Shown here in pieces: positions 1-7,495 of a stretch of DNA of 64,000 bases (position 1 is the stretch's first letter; every line of letters starts with the position of its first letter). A program made the translations under genes and the position numbers. Under the pieces are notes generated by a model. It was given only the letters and a program-made list of their open reading frames with translations, was not told the origin of the DNA and made no database searches. Source of the stretch: UBA6623 sp965238125 (lineage in GTDB: Bacteria; Acidobacteriota; Terriglobia; Bryobacterales; UBA6623). The DNA lies in NCBI GenBank assembly GCA_965238125.1, contig OZ250179.1, forward strand, positions 4,526,001 to 4,590,000. Reading direction: 5' to 3'.

Positions 1-554
1 ACCTCGCGGTAGACCAGCAGCACCTGCCGCATCTTGGACTCAAACTCCGGGTCGCGACGCTCCAGGTAGTATTTCACCTTCTCTGGATGCAGCGGCTGCC
101 CCGCCAGAATCCGGTGGACGGTCGCCTTGGCCGCTTGCCCCAGGGCCGGATAGCCCGCCTCCACGGCATGCCGGCGCACGTGGAGAGCGAGCGCGCCGCG
201 GGTCCACAACTCGGCGGCGTATCCCAGTTCCTTGGGTTTGCAACAGGCCAAATGCACCACCCAGGCCTTGGCCTCCTCGGAGATGCGGGGCTCGTAGGGA
301 CGATGATAGGCATCCTTGAGCGCTGCTTGCACTCCGATGGCGAGGGCTCGCTCGATCCATTTGGCAACGCTCTTGCGGGTCATCTTCACGGCCCGCATAA
401 TCTCGGCGATTGTCTCGCCGCCATGATAGCGCCACAGAATCTCGGCGCGCCGCACCTCCCGAGCCGGAGCCTTGCGGGAACGCCGCAGCCGTTTCAGATG
501 TTGCACCTCTTCGGTCGTGAGCAGCAGTGGGGGACGCTTCGATTTTCCTGCCAT
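1..554 (-). CDS. IS630-like transposase, N-terminal part (cut by window edge)
   Basis: Open frame reading leftwards from ATG at 554 and running off the window at position 1, about 184 residues. The N-terminus is a basic helix-turn-helix region (TIAEIMRAVKMTRKSVAKWI), followed by a linker and the segment HPEKVKYYLERRDPEF, which is characteristic of IS630-family transposases just before the DDE domain. The catalytic domain lies outside the window, so intactness cannot be judged. It differs from the two IS630 copies at 24.4 and 41.8 kb and so is a separate element. Family assignment is from recognised motifs. Element ends were not located. Confidence 0.75.
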   Translation of the reverse strand, partial: MAGKSKRPPLLLTTEEVQHLKRLRRSRKAPAREVRRAEILWRYHGGETIAEIMRAVKMTRKSVAKWIERALAIGVQAALKDAYHRPYEPRISEEAKAWVVHLACCKPKELGYAAELWTRGALALHVRRHAVEAGYPALGQAAKATVHRILAGQPLHPEKVKYYLERRDPEFESKMRQVLLVYRE

Positions 555-1083
555 GCGACCAGTCTAGCAGGAAACATTGTCCTATGGTTATGTTTTAATG
601 AAACGTTATACTAGGTAGAGACAGACACTCGTGTTTGTCCTAGTCCACAGTCCCGACAAGCTCTCAGCTTGTCTCGGCTCGGTCAACGCATACGAAGTTT
701 CAGGTCAGTCCGTCGTAAGAGTCTCGTGGTCCGCGCCCGGCACGCAATCCGGTCAGAGATCGGAGCCCGTTTAGGGCCATGCACATGCGCAAAGACTAAA
801 GAAAACAACAACTTTTCATAAAGATAGCCCCTGACGTCGCGGATGAGCCCCCGGCTTGGCGGACAATGGTACTCACATCCCCGATCGCCCCCGCGATCGT
901 GCTATTGATCCGCGGAGTCGACCGGACGTCACGCCGAGGCAGCCGGCTTGTTTTCGGCCGTTTCGGCGGATCCGCCTCCGCCGCGCGAGCCGCTGTAGTT
1001 CGCCGGCCCCGCTTGCCTGCTGTCGCAACCCCTAGCAGCCGATATCTGTAACGTCGGTCTCCCACGGCCGGCGCGAGAGGGAT
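555..1083. other. Non-coding interval upstream of the epimerase gene
   Basis: No convincing gene. It holds a short perfect hairpin at 655-673 (GACAAGCT, 3-nt loop, AGCTTGTC), similar to one at 55190-55212. The open frames here lack family resemblance and overlap the epimerase gene in antisense. Confidence 0.5.
655..673. repeat. Short hairpin (8-bp stem, 3-nt loop)
   Basis: GACAAGCT at 655-662 pairs perfectly with AGCTTGTC at 666-673. It has no U-tract, so an intrinsic terminator is not clear. A closely similar palindrome is at 55190-55212, which suggests a dispersed small palindromic repeat. Confidence 0.6.
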
Positions 1084-2190
1084 ATGAAAGCGCTTGTCAC
1101 CGGATCCGGAGGTCTGATCGGCTCGGCTTGTGTTGGGTTCCTGGCCGAACAAGGCTGGGACGTGGTCGGCCTCGACAACAATATGCGACGGGAGTTCTTC
1201 GGGGAGAAGGGCTCGACCGGCCCGATCGTCGAAAGCCTACGGGCGTCGTTTCGCGGATACCGCCACCTCGCGCTCGACATTCGCGACCGAGAGGGCATTC
1301 GAGACGTCTTTCGCGACGAGCGGCCGGACTTCGTCATTCACGCCGCCGGGCAGCCGTCCCACGATAAGGCGGCGTCGATCCCCTATGACGATTTCGACGT
1401 CAACGCCGTCGGGACGCTCAATCTGCTGGTAGCCGCGCGGGACTTTTGCCGCGATTCGCCCTTCTGCTTTACCAGCACCAATAAGGTGTACGGCGACCGA
1501 CCGAACGATGTGCCGCTGCGCGAACTCACCTCCCGTTACGATTACGCCGACGGCCGCGACGGCATCGACGAGAGCCTGTCGATCGATGCCTGCCTGCACT
1601 CGCTCTTCGGAGCATCGAAGGTTGCCGCCGACGTGATGTGCCAGGAGTTCGGGCGCTATTTCGAAATGCCGGTCGGGGTCTTCCGCGCCGGTTGCTTGAC
1701 CGGGCCGCAACACGCCGCCGTCGAGCTGCACGGTTATCTCGCCTACATTGTCCATTGCGCGGCGACGGGGCGGCCGTACACGATCTACGGCTACCAGGGC
1801 AAGCAGGTGCGCGACCAGATCCACTGCCGCGACGTGGCCTCGCTGTTTCTGGTGTTCTACAACCAACCCCGGCTCGGAGAGGTCTACAACCTTGGCGGGG
1901 GCCGGGCCAATAGTCTTTCCATTCTCGAGACGATCGACAGGCTCAGCCAAATGGGGCTGCGCTTGGACCATCGCTATCAAGCCGAAAACCGCGTGGGCGA
2001 TCACATTTGCTACATCACGGACCTGACGAAGGTTCGGGCCCACTTCCCCGAGTGGGCGCCCCAATACTCGATCGAACGGATCGTCGAGGAGATTGTCGCC
2101 GGGCAACCGGCCGCGCGGCGCGGCGTGGGCGGGGCTGTGATCTCGGTCCCGGCGGCGGAAGAGACACCGACCGAAACCGTTACAGGCTAA
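1084..2190 (+). CDS. NAD-dependent epimerase/dehydratase (CDP-paratose 2-epimerase-like)
   Basis: A 368-residue short-chain (extended SDR) sugar-nucleotide epimerase/dehydratase. The dinucleotide-binding GSGGLIG is at residues 7-13, with DNNMR after the second strand. The body resembles CDP-tyvelose/paratose epimerases, including the GKQVRD and NLGGG motifs. The usual catalytic YxxxK reads F175-GAS-K179, with Phe at the Tyr position. I recall this variant in related SuBsubfamily members, but it leaves the exact reaction uncertain. ATG start, full family length. It is a cytosolic enzyme, probably supplying a modified sugar for cell-surface glycans. The C-terminal 25 residues are low complexity. 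The following kinase frame is open in the same phase directly after the TAA stop. Confidence 0.82.
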   Translation: MKALVTGSGGLIGSACVGFLAEQGWDVVGLDNNMRREFFGEKGSTGPIVESLRASFRGYRHLALDIRDREGIRDVFRDERPDFVIHAAGQPSHDKAASIPYDDFDVNAVGTLNLLVAARDFCRDSPFCFTSTNKVYGDRPNDVPLRELTSRYDYADGRDGIDESLSIDACLHSLFGASKVAADVMCQEFGRYFEMPVGVFRAGCLTGPQHAAVELHGYLAYIVHCAATGRPYTIYGYQGKQVRDQIHCRDVASLFLVFYNQPRLGEVYNLGGGRANSLSILETIDRLSQMGLRLDHRYQAENRVGDHICYITDLTKVRAHFPEWAPQYSIERIVEEIVAGQPAARRGVGGAVISVPAAEETPTETVTG

Positions 2191-2283
2191 GCTCCGGCGG
2201 GCCATCCGCCGATTTACTCTTCCAGCAACCCGGGGGGAAACCGCCCAATCGGGTCGGGGAGCGGGGTCGAGGACGCCCGGCGT

Positions 2284-2997
2284 CTGAGCGAGCAGCAGGC
2301 CGAAGAAGTAAGACAGGTCAACGCCGAGCTCGAGCAGTTTGCCTACGCCGCCTCGCACGATCTCAAGGAGCCGGTGCGCAATCTGGTCTCCTATAGCACG
2401 CTGCTCAGGGAAGACCTCGGCGACGAGCTTTCGACCGACGTGGCCGCCGATCTCGACTACATCCGCGCGGCGGCCAGGAGAATGAGCAACCTAGTGGACG
2501 GCACGTTGGCCCTCTCGCGCACCGGGCGCTCGTCGATCAAGAACGAAGTCGTGGCGCTGGAAGACTGCGTGACGAATTCCCTCGAGGCGCTGCGGACGCG
2601 GCTCATCGACAGCGGGGCGCAAGTCAATTGGGACCGGCTCCCCAGCGTCAGCGGAGATGCGTTTCTGTTGACGCAACTTTATCAAAATTTGCTGTCGAAC
2701 GCGATGAAGTTCGTCGACCGCAAGAAGCCCGACATTCGGCTCACCGCCGAGCGCGACGGCGCTGATTGGGTCCTTGGCGTTAAGGACAACGGGATCGGCA
2801 TCCAACCCGAATACGCCGAGCAGATCTTCGTGCCCTTCCGCAGGCTGCACGGCATAACCGAATACGAGGGAGCAAGCATCGGGCTGGCGCTGTGCCGCAA
2901 GGCCGTCGAGCGACACGGCGGCAGGATCTGGGTGGAGTCGGCCCCGGGTCAAGGGTCGCACTTCAAGTTCACGCTCCACCCAGCGAGAGGCGAGTGA
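2284..2997 (+). CDS. Histidine kinase core lacking a normal start and sensor domain
   Basis: HisKA-HATPase module. The H-box SHDLKEP is encoded near 2356-2376, the N-box YQNLLSNAMKF near 2680-2710, and the G-boxes DNGIGIQ and IGLALCRK follow. The frame is open back to 2191, directly behind the epimerase stop, but has no ATG, GTG or TTG before the H-box; the first near-cognate codon is CTG at 2284. The first GTG (2374) would delete the phosphorylated His. Kinases of this type normally carry PAS/GAF or phytochrome sensor domains upstream, so the 5' part has probably been lost. An Rcp1-like regulator and a receiver-kinase follow, a typical phosphorelay arrangement. It may be a pseudogene. Confidence 0.7.
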   Translation: MSEQQAEEVRQVNAELEQFAYAASHDLKEPVRNLVSYSTLLREDLGDELSTDVAADLDYIRAAARRMSNLVDGTLALSRTGRSSIKNEVVALEDCVTNSLEALRTRLIDSGAQVNWDRLPSVSGDAFLLTQLYQNLLSNAMKFVDRKKPDIRLTAERDGADWVLGVKDNGIGIQPEYAEQIFVPFRRLHGITEYEGASIGLALCRKAVERHGGRIWVESAPGQGSHFKFTLHPARGE

Positions 2998-3014
2998 GGA
3001 ATCGAGTTCAAGAC

Positions 3015-3494
3015 ATGGCCGAGATCGTTGAGAACCTGCGCATGGCAACCGTCCTGCTGGTCGAAGACAATCCCGCGGAACGAAATCTCGCCCGCCGGGC
3101 GCTGCAGAAGGGCGTGATGCAATGCGATCTTAGGGTCGTCTCCGACGGAGAAGAAGCGATGGACTATCTCTGGCGGCGCGGCCCTTACGCCGCCGCAGAA
3201 CAGTCTCCGCGGCCGCATTTGATTTTGCTCGATCTCAATATGCCGAAGCTCGACGGCAGGCAGGTTCTAGAGAAGATCAAGTCCGACCCGGCGCTGCAAA
3301 GCATCCCGGTCGTCGTGATGACCACCTCGCGTCACGACGAAGACATCGCCCGCAACTATCAACTGGGGTGCAACTCATTCATCAGCAAGCCGGTCGAGGT
3401 CCACGAATTTCTCGACGCCTTGCGGCAGTTGGGTTGCTATTGGCTGCGGCTGGTCGTCCTCCCGGCCGAGGGGGGAGGCATCCCGAGAGCCTGA
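3015..3494 (+). CDS. Rcp1-like single-domain response regulator
   Basis: A CheY-like receiver of about 159 residues. The acidic pocket is VEDNP (residues 17-20), the phospho-acceptor is D73 in LLDLNMPKLDG, the switch Thr lies in VVMTTS, and the conserved Lys is in FISKPV. The acidic insert and the ending LGCYWL are typical of Rcp1 regulators that pair with phytochrome-type kinases. ATG 3015 is chosen; ATG 3042 is an alternative giving a shorter N-terminus. There is no output domain, so it should act as a phosphate shuttle. It lies 18 nt behind the preceding kinase and 64 nt ahead of a receiver-kinase, probably one transcript. Confidence 0.87.
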   Translation: MAEIVENLRMATVLLVEDNPAERNLARRALQKGVMQCDLRVVSDGEEAMDYLWRRGPYAAAEQSPRPHLILLDLNMPKLDGRQVLEKIKSDPALQSIPVVVMTTSRHDEDIARNYQLGCNSFISKPVEVHEFLDALRQLGCYWLRLVVLPAEGGGIPRA

Positions 3495-3558
3495 GCCGTT
3501 CGCCGCGACAGCGGCGCCACCCCGCGCCGCAGTTCGCCTTCCGACCCAGAGCACGACG

Positions 3559-4722
3559 GTGACCTACGAGAAACTGAACATTCTCGCCATTGACGATAAT
3601 CCCGCCGACGCGGAGATCTTGCGCCGACGCCTGGACAAAGTTCCGTCCTTCGACGCCGACTTTCTCCACTGCCTCGACCCCGAATCCGGTCAAGAGGTCC
3701 TGCGCGGCCGGCCGATCGATTGTTTGTTTTTGGACTACCAGCTGGGCGAACGCAGTGGCTTGGAGGTCCTGCGATCGTTGCGTGACCGCGGCGTGGACGT
3801 TCCCGTCATCATGCTGACCGGCGCCGGCAACGAGGCCGTCGCGGTGGAGGCAATGAAACTCGGCGCGCAGGACTATATGCCCAAGGATTCCCTGATGCAG
3901 GGAGGCATTACCACGAAGGCTCTTGAGCGCGCTGTCTCCAACGCTGTCGACAAGGTCTCGCTGGCGCGTCAACTTCGCGAAAAACAGCACGAACTCGAAA
4001 GCTTCGTCTCCGTCGTCGCCCATGACCTGAAGACGCCGCTGGCGGGCGTCAAGAACAATATCGAGTTGCTGCGGGACTTCTACGCCGACCGTCTCGATGC
4101 CAACGGAATCGAGTTCGTCGCGGCCTCGCTGAGAATCCTCCGCCGCAGTTTCGCGCTCATCGACAGCTTGCTCGAATATTCCCGACTGGGACGCTCGGGG
4201 TGCCCGCTCGCCCCGGTCGATCTTGAAACCGTCGCGGAGTCCGTGCTGGCCGTTTTGCGCACCGCAGTCGACGACTGCGACGGCCGGGTCGAGGCCGAAC
4301 CCTTGCCGCGGGTCCTCGGCGATGAACCGGCGCTCGGCCAACTGTTGCAAAATCTTGTCGCCAACGCCCTGAAGTTCCGCGGTCCCGACCCTCCGGTGGT
4401 GCGACTGGCTTCGCGCCACAAGAACGGGCGTTGGGTCGTCTCGGTCTCCGACAACGGCATCGGCATCCATCCCAAGCACGCAAGCGAGATTTTTACTCCC
4501 TTCAAACGCTTGCACTCGCGAAAGGAGTTCGAGGGCTCCGGAATCGGTCTCGCCACCTGCAAGAAGATCGTCGAGCAGCACGGCGGGCGCATCTGGGTGG
4601 AGTCGGCCCCTGGCCGCGGCACGACGTTCCGATTCACACTGGCGGCCGCCAGCGCCGATGACGCCGACAACGATCCGACCGGCGCCGAGAAACGAACCCC
4701 CGACACTCTTCCGGTAGCGTGA
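3559..4722 (+). CDS. Hybrid receiver-histidine kinase (REC-HisKA-HATPase)
   Basis: 387 residues, GTG start. Residues 5-120 are a receiver domain (IDDNPAD, acceptor D59 in LFLDYQLG, LTGAG, Lys in YMPKD). Residues about 135-205 form the dimerisation helix with H155 in VVAHDLKTP. The C-terminus is an HATPase domain with QNLVANALKF, SDNGIGIHP and GSGIGLATCKK. No membrane segment, so it is cytosolic. The order kinase - Rcp1 regulator - receiver kinase suggests a phosphorelay in which this protein receives phosphate on D59. The target regulator is not obvious; the OmpR-like gene 450 bp downstream is frameshifted. Confidence 0.88.
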   Translation: MTYEKLNILAIDDNPADAEILRRRLDKVPSFDADFLHCLDPESGQEVLRGRPIDCLFLDYQLGERSGLEVLRSLRDRGVDVPVIMLTGAGNEAVAVEAMKLGAQDYMPKDSLMQGGITTKALERAVSNAVDKVSLARQLREKQHELESFVSVVAHDLKTPLAGVKNNIELLRDFYADRLDANGIEFVAASLRILRRSFALIDSLLEYSRLGRSGCPLAPVDLETVAESVLAVLRTAVDDCDGRVEAEPLPRVLGDEPALGQLLQNLVANALKFRGPDPPVVRLASRHKNGRWVVSVSDNGIGIHPKHASEIFTPFKRLHSRKEFEGSGIGLATCKKIVEQHGGRIWVESAPGRGTTFRFTLAAASADDADNDPTGAEKRTPDTLPVA

Positions 4723-5170
4723 CCCTTGGGCCGGCGGCCTCCAACCTCGTCGTCGCCTTCTCTCCTCCGGGTCGACGGGTCGAGCGTAATGTGCATTCCG
4801 TTCGCACCCGGGCGGTATCATGAATCCACAGGATGTCTCGGCAGCCAAATCGCCGCGGAGGCTGAGCTGATTTTGAAGCCTCCGGGGAGTTGAGGACCGG
4901 CGTGCCCGTTTCATCGGGACCGCCGCCTACGCGCCGCCCAATGTCGGAGAAATCGGTGGATTCGCGACGGTTATTCGCGCGCATTGTCTCAAAGAACATG
5001 AGGTCCCGGAGGCCGGCTCCTTTCCCCAACTGATTCTTCAGGCCTTCGCTGTAAGCGTTTCAGTACCCTGAATTTGTCCGGACTCAGGGCGTCGGGAAAT
5101 GCTATACTCTTTTGTGAGAAATTAATCAACTCTTTTGGGATTACGCTTGGGAAATACATTTGGAAAGACC
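4723..5170. other. Non-coding interval before the OmpR-type regulator
   Basis: No gene is supported. The A+T-rich stretch at about 5100-5170 directly before the regulator start is the most likely promoter region, but I do not see convincing -35/-10 boxes. Confidence 0.4.
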
Positions 5171-5900
5171 ATGAGTTGCTCAAACAATCCTTCGCGGGTC
5201 CTCGTCGTGGACGACGATGAGGCCGTTCGACGAGTCGTCCGACTCGTATTACAAAGAGAAAAGTATCAAGTGGGAGTGGCCGCAACGGGTCGTCAGGGGC
5301 TTGACAGTCTCGCGACGCAAACCCCGGACCTGATTATCTTGGACATTTGCTTGCCGGACATGGGCGGTTTGGAAGTTCTCCAGGAACTACGCACGTGGTA
5401 TCGGGGCCCGGTGATGATCCTTTCCGGCAACGGGGAAGAAATGATGGTAACGGACGCGCTCGACACCGGGGCGGACGACTATTTGACAAAGCCTTTTCGA
5501 CCCAGCGAAATGCTGGCGCGGATTCGAGCCTTGCTCCGGCGTAGCGACGCTTCGCTCGAGAGCCCGCGCGTCATCGACGCCGGCGGCTTGAAAGTGGATC
5601 TCGCGAAACGGCGAGTCCTTCGCGACGGCCGGGAGATTCGGCTGACGCGAACCGAGTTCGAGATCCTCGTCTATCTAGCGCAGAATTTGGACCGCGTTGT
5701 TTCTTCCAAGATGATTCTCGACAAAGTGTGGGGGCCGACGCACGGCGATTACATCCGAGACGTTGCGCGTCCATGTGGGACATCTCCGCAAGAAAATCGA
5801 GCCGACGCCCTCCTCCCCGCGGTACATTTTGACCGAGCCCAGCGTGGGCTACCGCTTCTCGGTGCCCTCGGAAACTCCGGTTTCGACTATGGCCGGGTAG
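5171..5900 (+). pseudogene. OmpR/KdpE-type response regulator with a frameshift in the DNA-binding domain
   Basis: The N-terminal receiver is intact: VVDDDEAV, phospho-acceptor D58 in LIILDICLPD, LSGNGEE, and Lys in YLTKPF. It is followed by the first two-thirds of a winged-helix output domain (LTRTEFEILVYL). At 5759 one extra G moves the frame. In the shifted frame the recognition helix and wing continue as TLRVHVGHLRKKIEP then SVGYRF, stopping at TAG 5898-5900. Without correction the protein reads on to 5944 with an unrelated tail and no recognition helix. ATG 5171 is chosen over an upstream TTG at 5135 because the receiver starts there. Either a real null mutation or a one-base assembly error. 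Confidence 0.82.
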
Positions 5901-5940
5901 AGGGTACGAAGCTCGACCGCCAGGTGGCGGGAAAAGCGGC

Positions 5941-7470
5941 CTAGCGGCTCTTGCGCACGTAGAATCTCCGCGCCTCTTCATAGAGCGCGAGGACGGCGTC
6001 TCGTTCCTCATCGCTTGCAAAGCGCTGCTCATCCTGCTTGGTTGCCTGGATGAGTTCGTCCATCCACTCGATGAAATAACCCGCGTCGGCACGGCCGTCC
6101 CAGGCACCGTCGACCAACATCACCGGGCGGGAATGGGCCATGCGGATCGTCTCTTCGGAGCGGACGAAACAGCGCACCGCCACCCAACTGTGAAAGCCGC
6201 TGTCCATGGAGAGTTCGGTTTGAAAAGACGTTTGGCCGGGCTCGGCCGTGAAACTCTGAATGACCTTGCCGTTGGCGACCAGCTCGACACTCTCGATTGG
6301 ATCGCGGCTTTGGACTTCGAGAGCCATTTGCACCTCTCGCTTCGCTTCCACGACATCAAAGAACAACATCGGTCCGTTGGTGACGAAACTCGGTCCGTGG
6401 CGCAGCCCGTCGTAGAACGACGCAAGCGAAAACTTTTCCCTGGGACGAACATAGACACGGTTATAGCCGACCGGGTTGGGCAGCACGCCGCTCGCTGAAC
6501 CGGCCGAGGCCGGTATATCCATGCCTAGATTCAGGAACCGATAGTAGATGCTCAGGGAATGATCGACAAACCCGCGGTCGCCCGGGAATACCTTTCGATC
6601 GCGCGGACGGCCCCAGACCTCGCTGTCGAGAATGCCGTACTGATTGAAATGGTTATGCAAGAGGCCTATCGAGTCGGGCGGCGAGATCGCCATCACCACC
6701 GGCACTTCCCACCAAAATGGCTTTTCCACGTCGACCCAAGGAAAACCCTCTTTGTAGTAGCGCTGCCGCTTGGCCTGGTGGATGAACTCGATGCCCGAGG
6801 GATACCAGCGACCGTCGACGGCAAGGTTGATCTTCTTGCGCAGGTTGTGCAGCATCCAAGCGCCGCCTCCGCGTTCATCCTCGGCGTTGAGCACGGTGAT
6901 CACATGGCGGGGTGAGAGCTTGATTGCGGGCTTGGGAGGAAACGGAATACCTTCCCACTCGCTCGCCTTGTTCCACATCGTGAAGACCACGCTCAAGTTG
7001 AGATCCTCGGCCAAGGCCAGCTTCTTCACATCCTCGACCGACCGATGGATGTGGAAATCGCCGGAATACCAGCCGCGTTTTTCCATGTGGATCCAGCGCT
7101 CGAGGTGAATCTGGAGTTGCAACGGCTGTTGATCGGACAAGGTGATCGTTTCCTCGAAGCGATCAAATTCCGGCCCTCGCTCGGCAATGATCGTGTAGTC
7201 TCCCGCGGGCGCGGTGACCAGTTCGGGGCCCCGGAACACAAAACTGCCCAGGTACCACTGCCTGCCGCCCTCGCGGGGTTGCGCCGTGCGGTCCCGCAGC
7301 GGAGACACGGGCTGGACCATCCCGCCGTCGGCGCCGCGAATCTCCATGCGCGCCCAAACCGGCTGTCCTTCACCGTCGACAACGCTGACTTCCAACTCGG
7401 CGCCCGGCAGCAAGCACGAAAAGATACAAAGAAGAAGGAGCATTGTCCGGTACAGGGGCCGCATGGTCAT
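5941..7470 (-). CDS. Secreted CehA/McbA-type PHP metallohydrolase
   Basis: 509 residues, beginning with a hydrophobic signal peptide (TMLLLLCIFSCLLPGA). Residues about 25-130 form a beta-rich N-terminal region. The PHP-like catalytic part begins at GDFHIHRS and includes other His/Asp-rich strands (LNAEDERGGG, LLHNHFNQYG), consistent with a metal-dependent hydrolase of the CehA/McbA family. The substrate is unknown; named family members hydrolyse carbamates, but similarity alone does not establish that here. It is last in a same-strand series fmdB-like, thrS, M42, this gene, with 25 nt between it and the M42 gene. A second, shorter PHP protein is at 62.8 kb. Confidence 0.75.
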   Translation of the reverse strand: MTMRPLYRTMLLLLCIFSCLLPGAELEVSVVDGEGQPVWARMEIRGADGGMVQPVSPLRDRTAQPREGGRQWYLGSFVFRGPELVTAPAGDYTIIAERGPEFDRFEETITLSDQQPLQLQIHLERWIHMEKRGWYSGDFHIHRSVEDVKKLALAEDLNLSVVFTMWNKASEWEGIPFPPKPAIKLSPRHVITVLNAEDERGGGAWMLHNLRKKINLAVDGRWYPSGIEFIHQAKRQRYYKEGFPWVDVEKPFWWEVPVVMAISPPDSIGLLHNHFNQYGILDSEVWGRPRDRKVFPGDRGFVDHSLSIYYRFLNLGMDIPASAGSASGVLPNPVGYNRVYVRPREKFSLASFYDGLRHGPSFVTNGPMLFFDVVEAKREVQMALEVQSRDPIESVELVANGKVIQSFTAEPGQTSFQTELSMDSGFHSWVAVRCFVRSEETIRMAHSRPVMLVDGAWDGRADAGYFIEWMDELIQATKQDEQRFASDEERDAVLALYEEARRFYVRKSR

Positions 7471-7495
7471 GAATACCGTGTCGGGACAAAGAAGG

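Noticed and set aside
1237..2358. 373-codon open frame on the minus strand
   Set aside because: Antisense to the epimerase gene; composition and lack of motifs mark it as a shadow of a GC-rich gene.
3382..4914. 510-codon open frame on the minus strand
   Set aside because: Antisense to the receiver-kinase gene, no recognisable domain.
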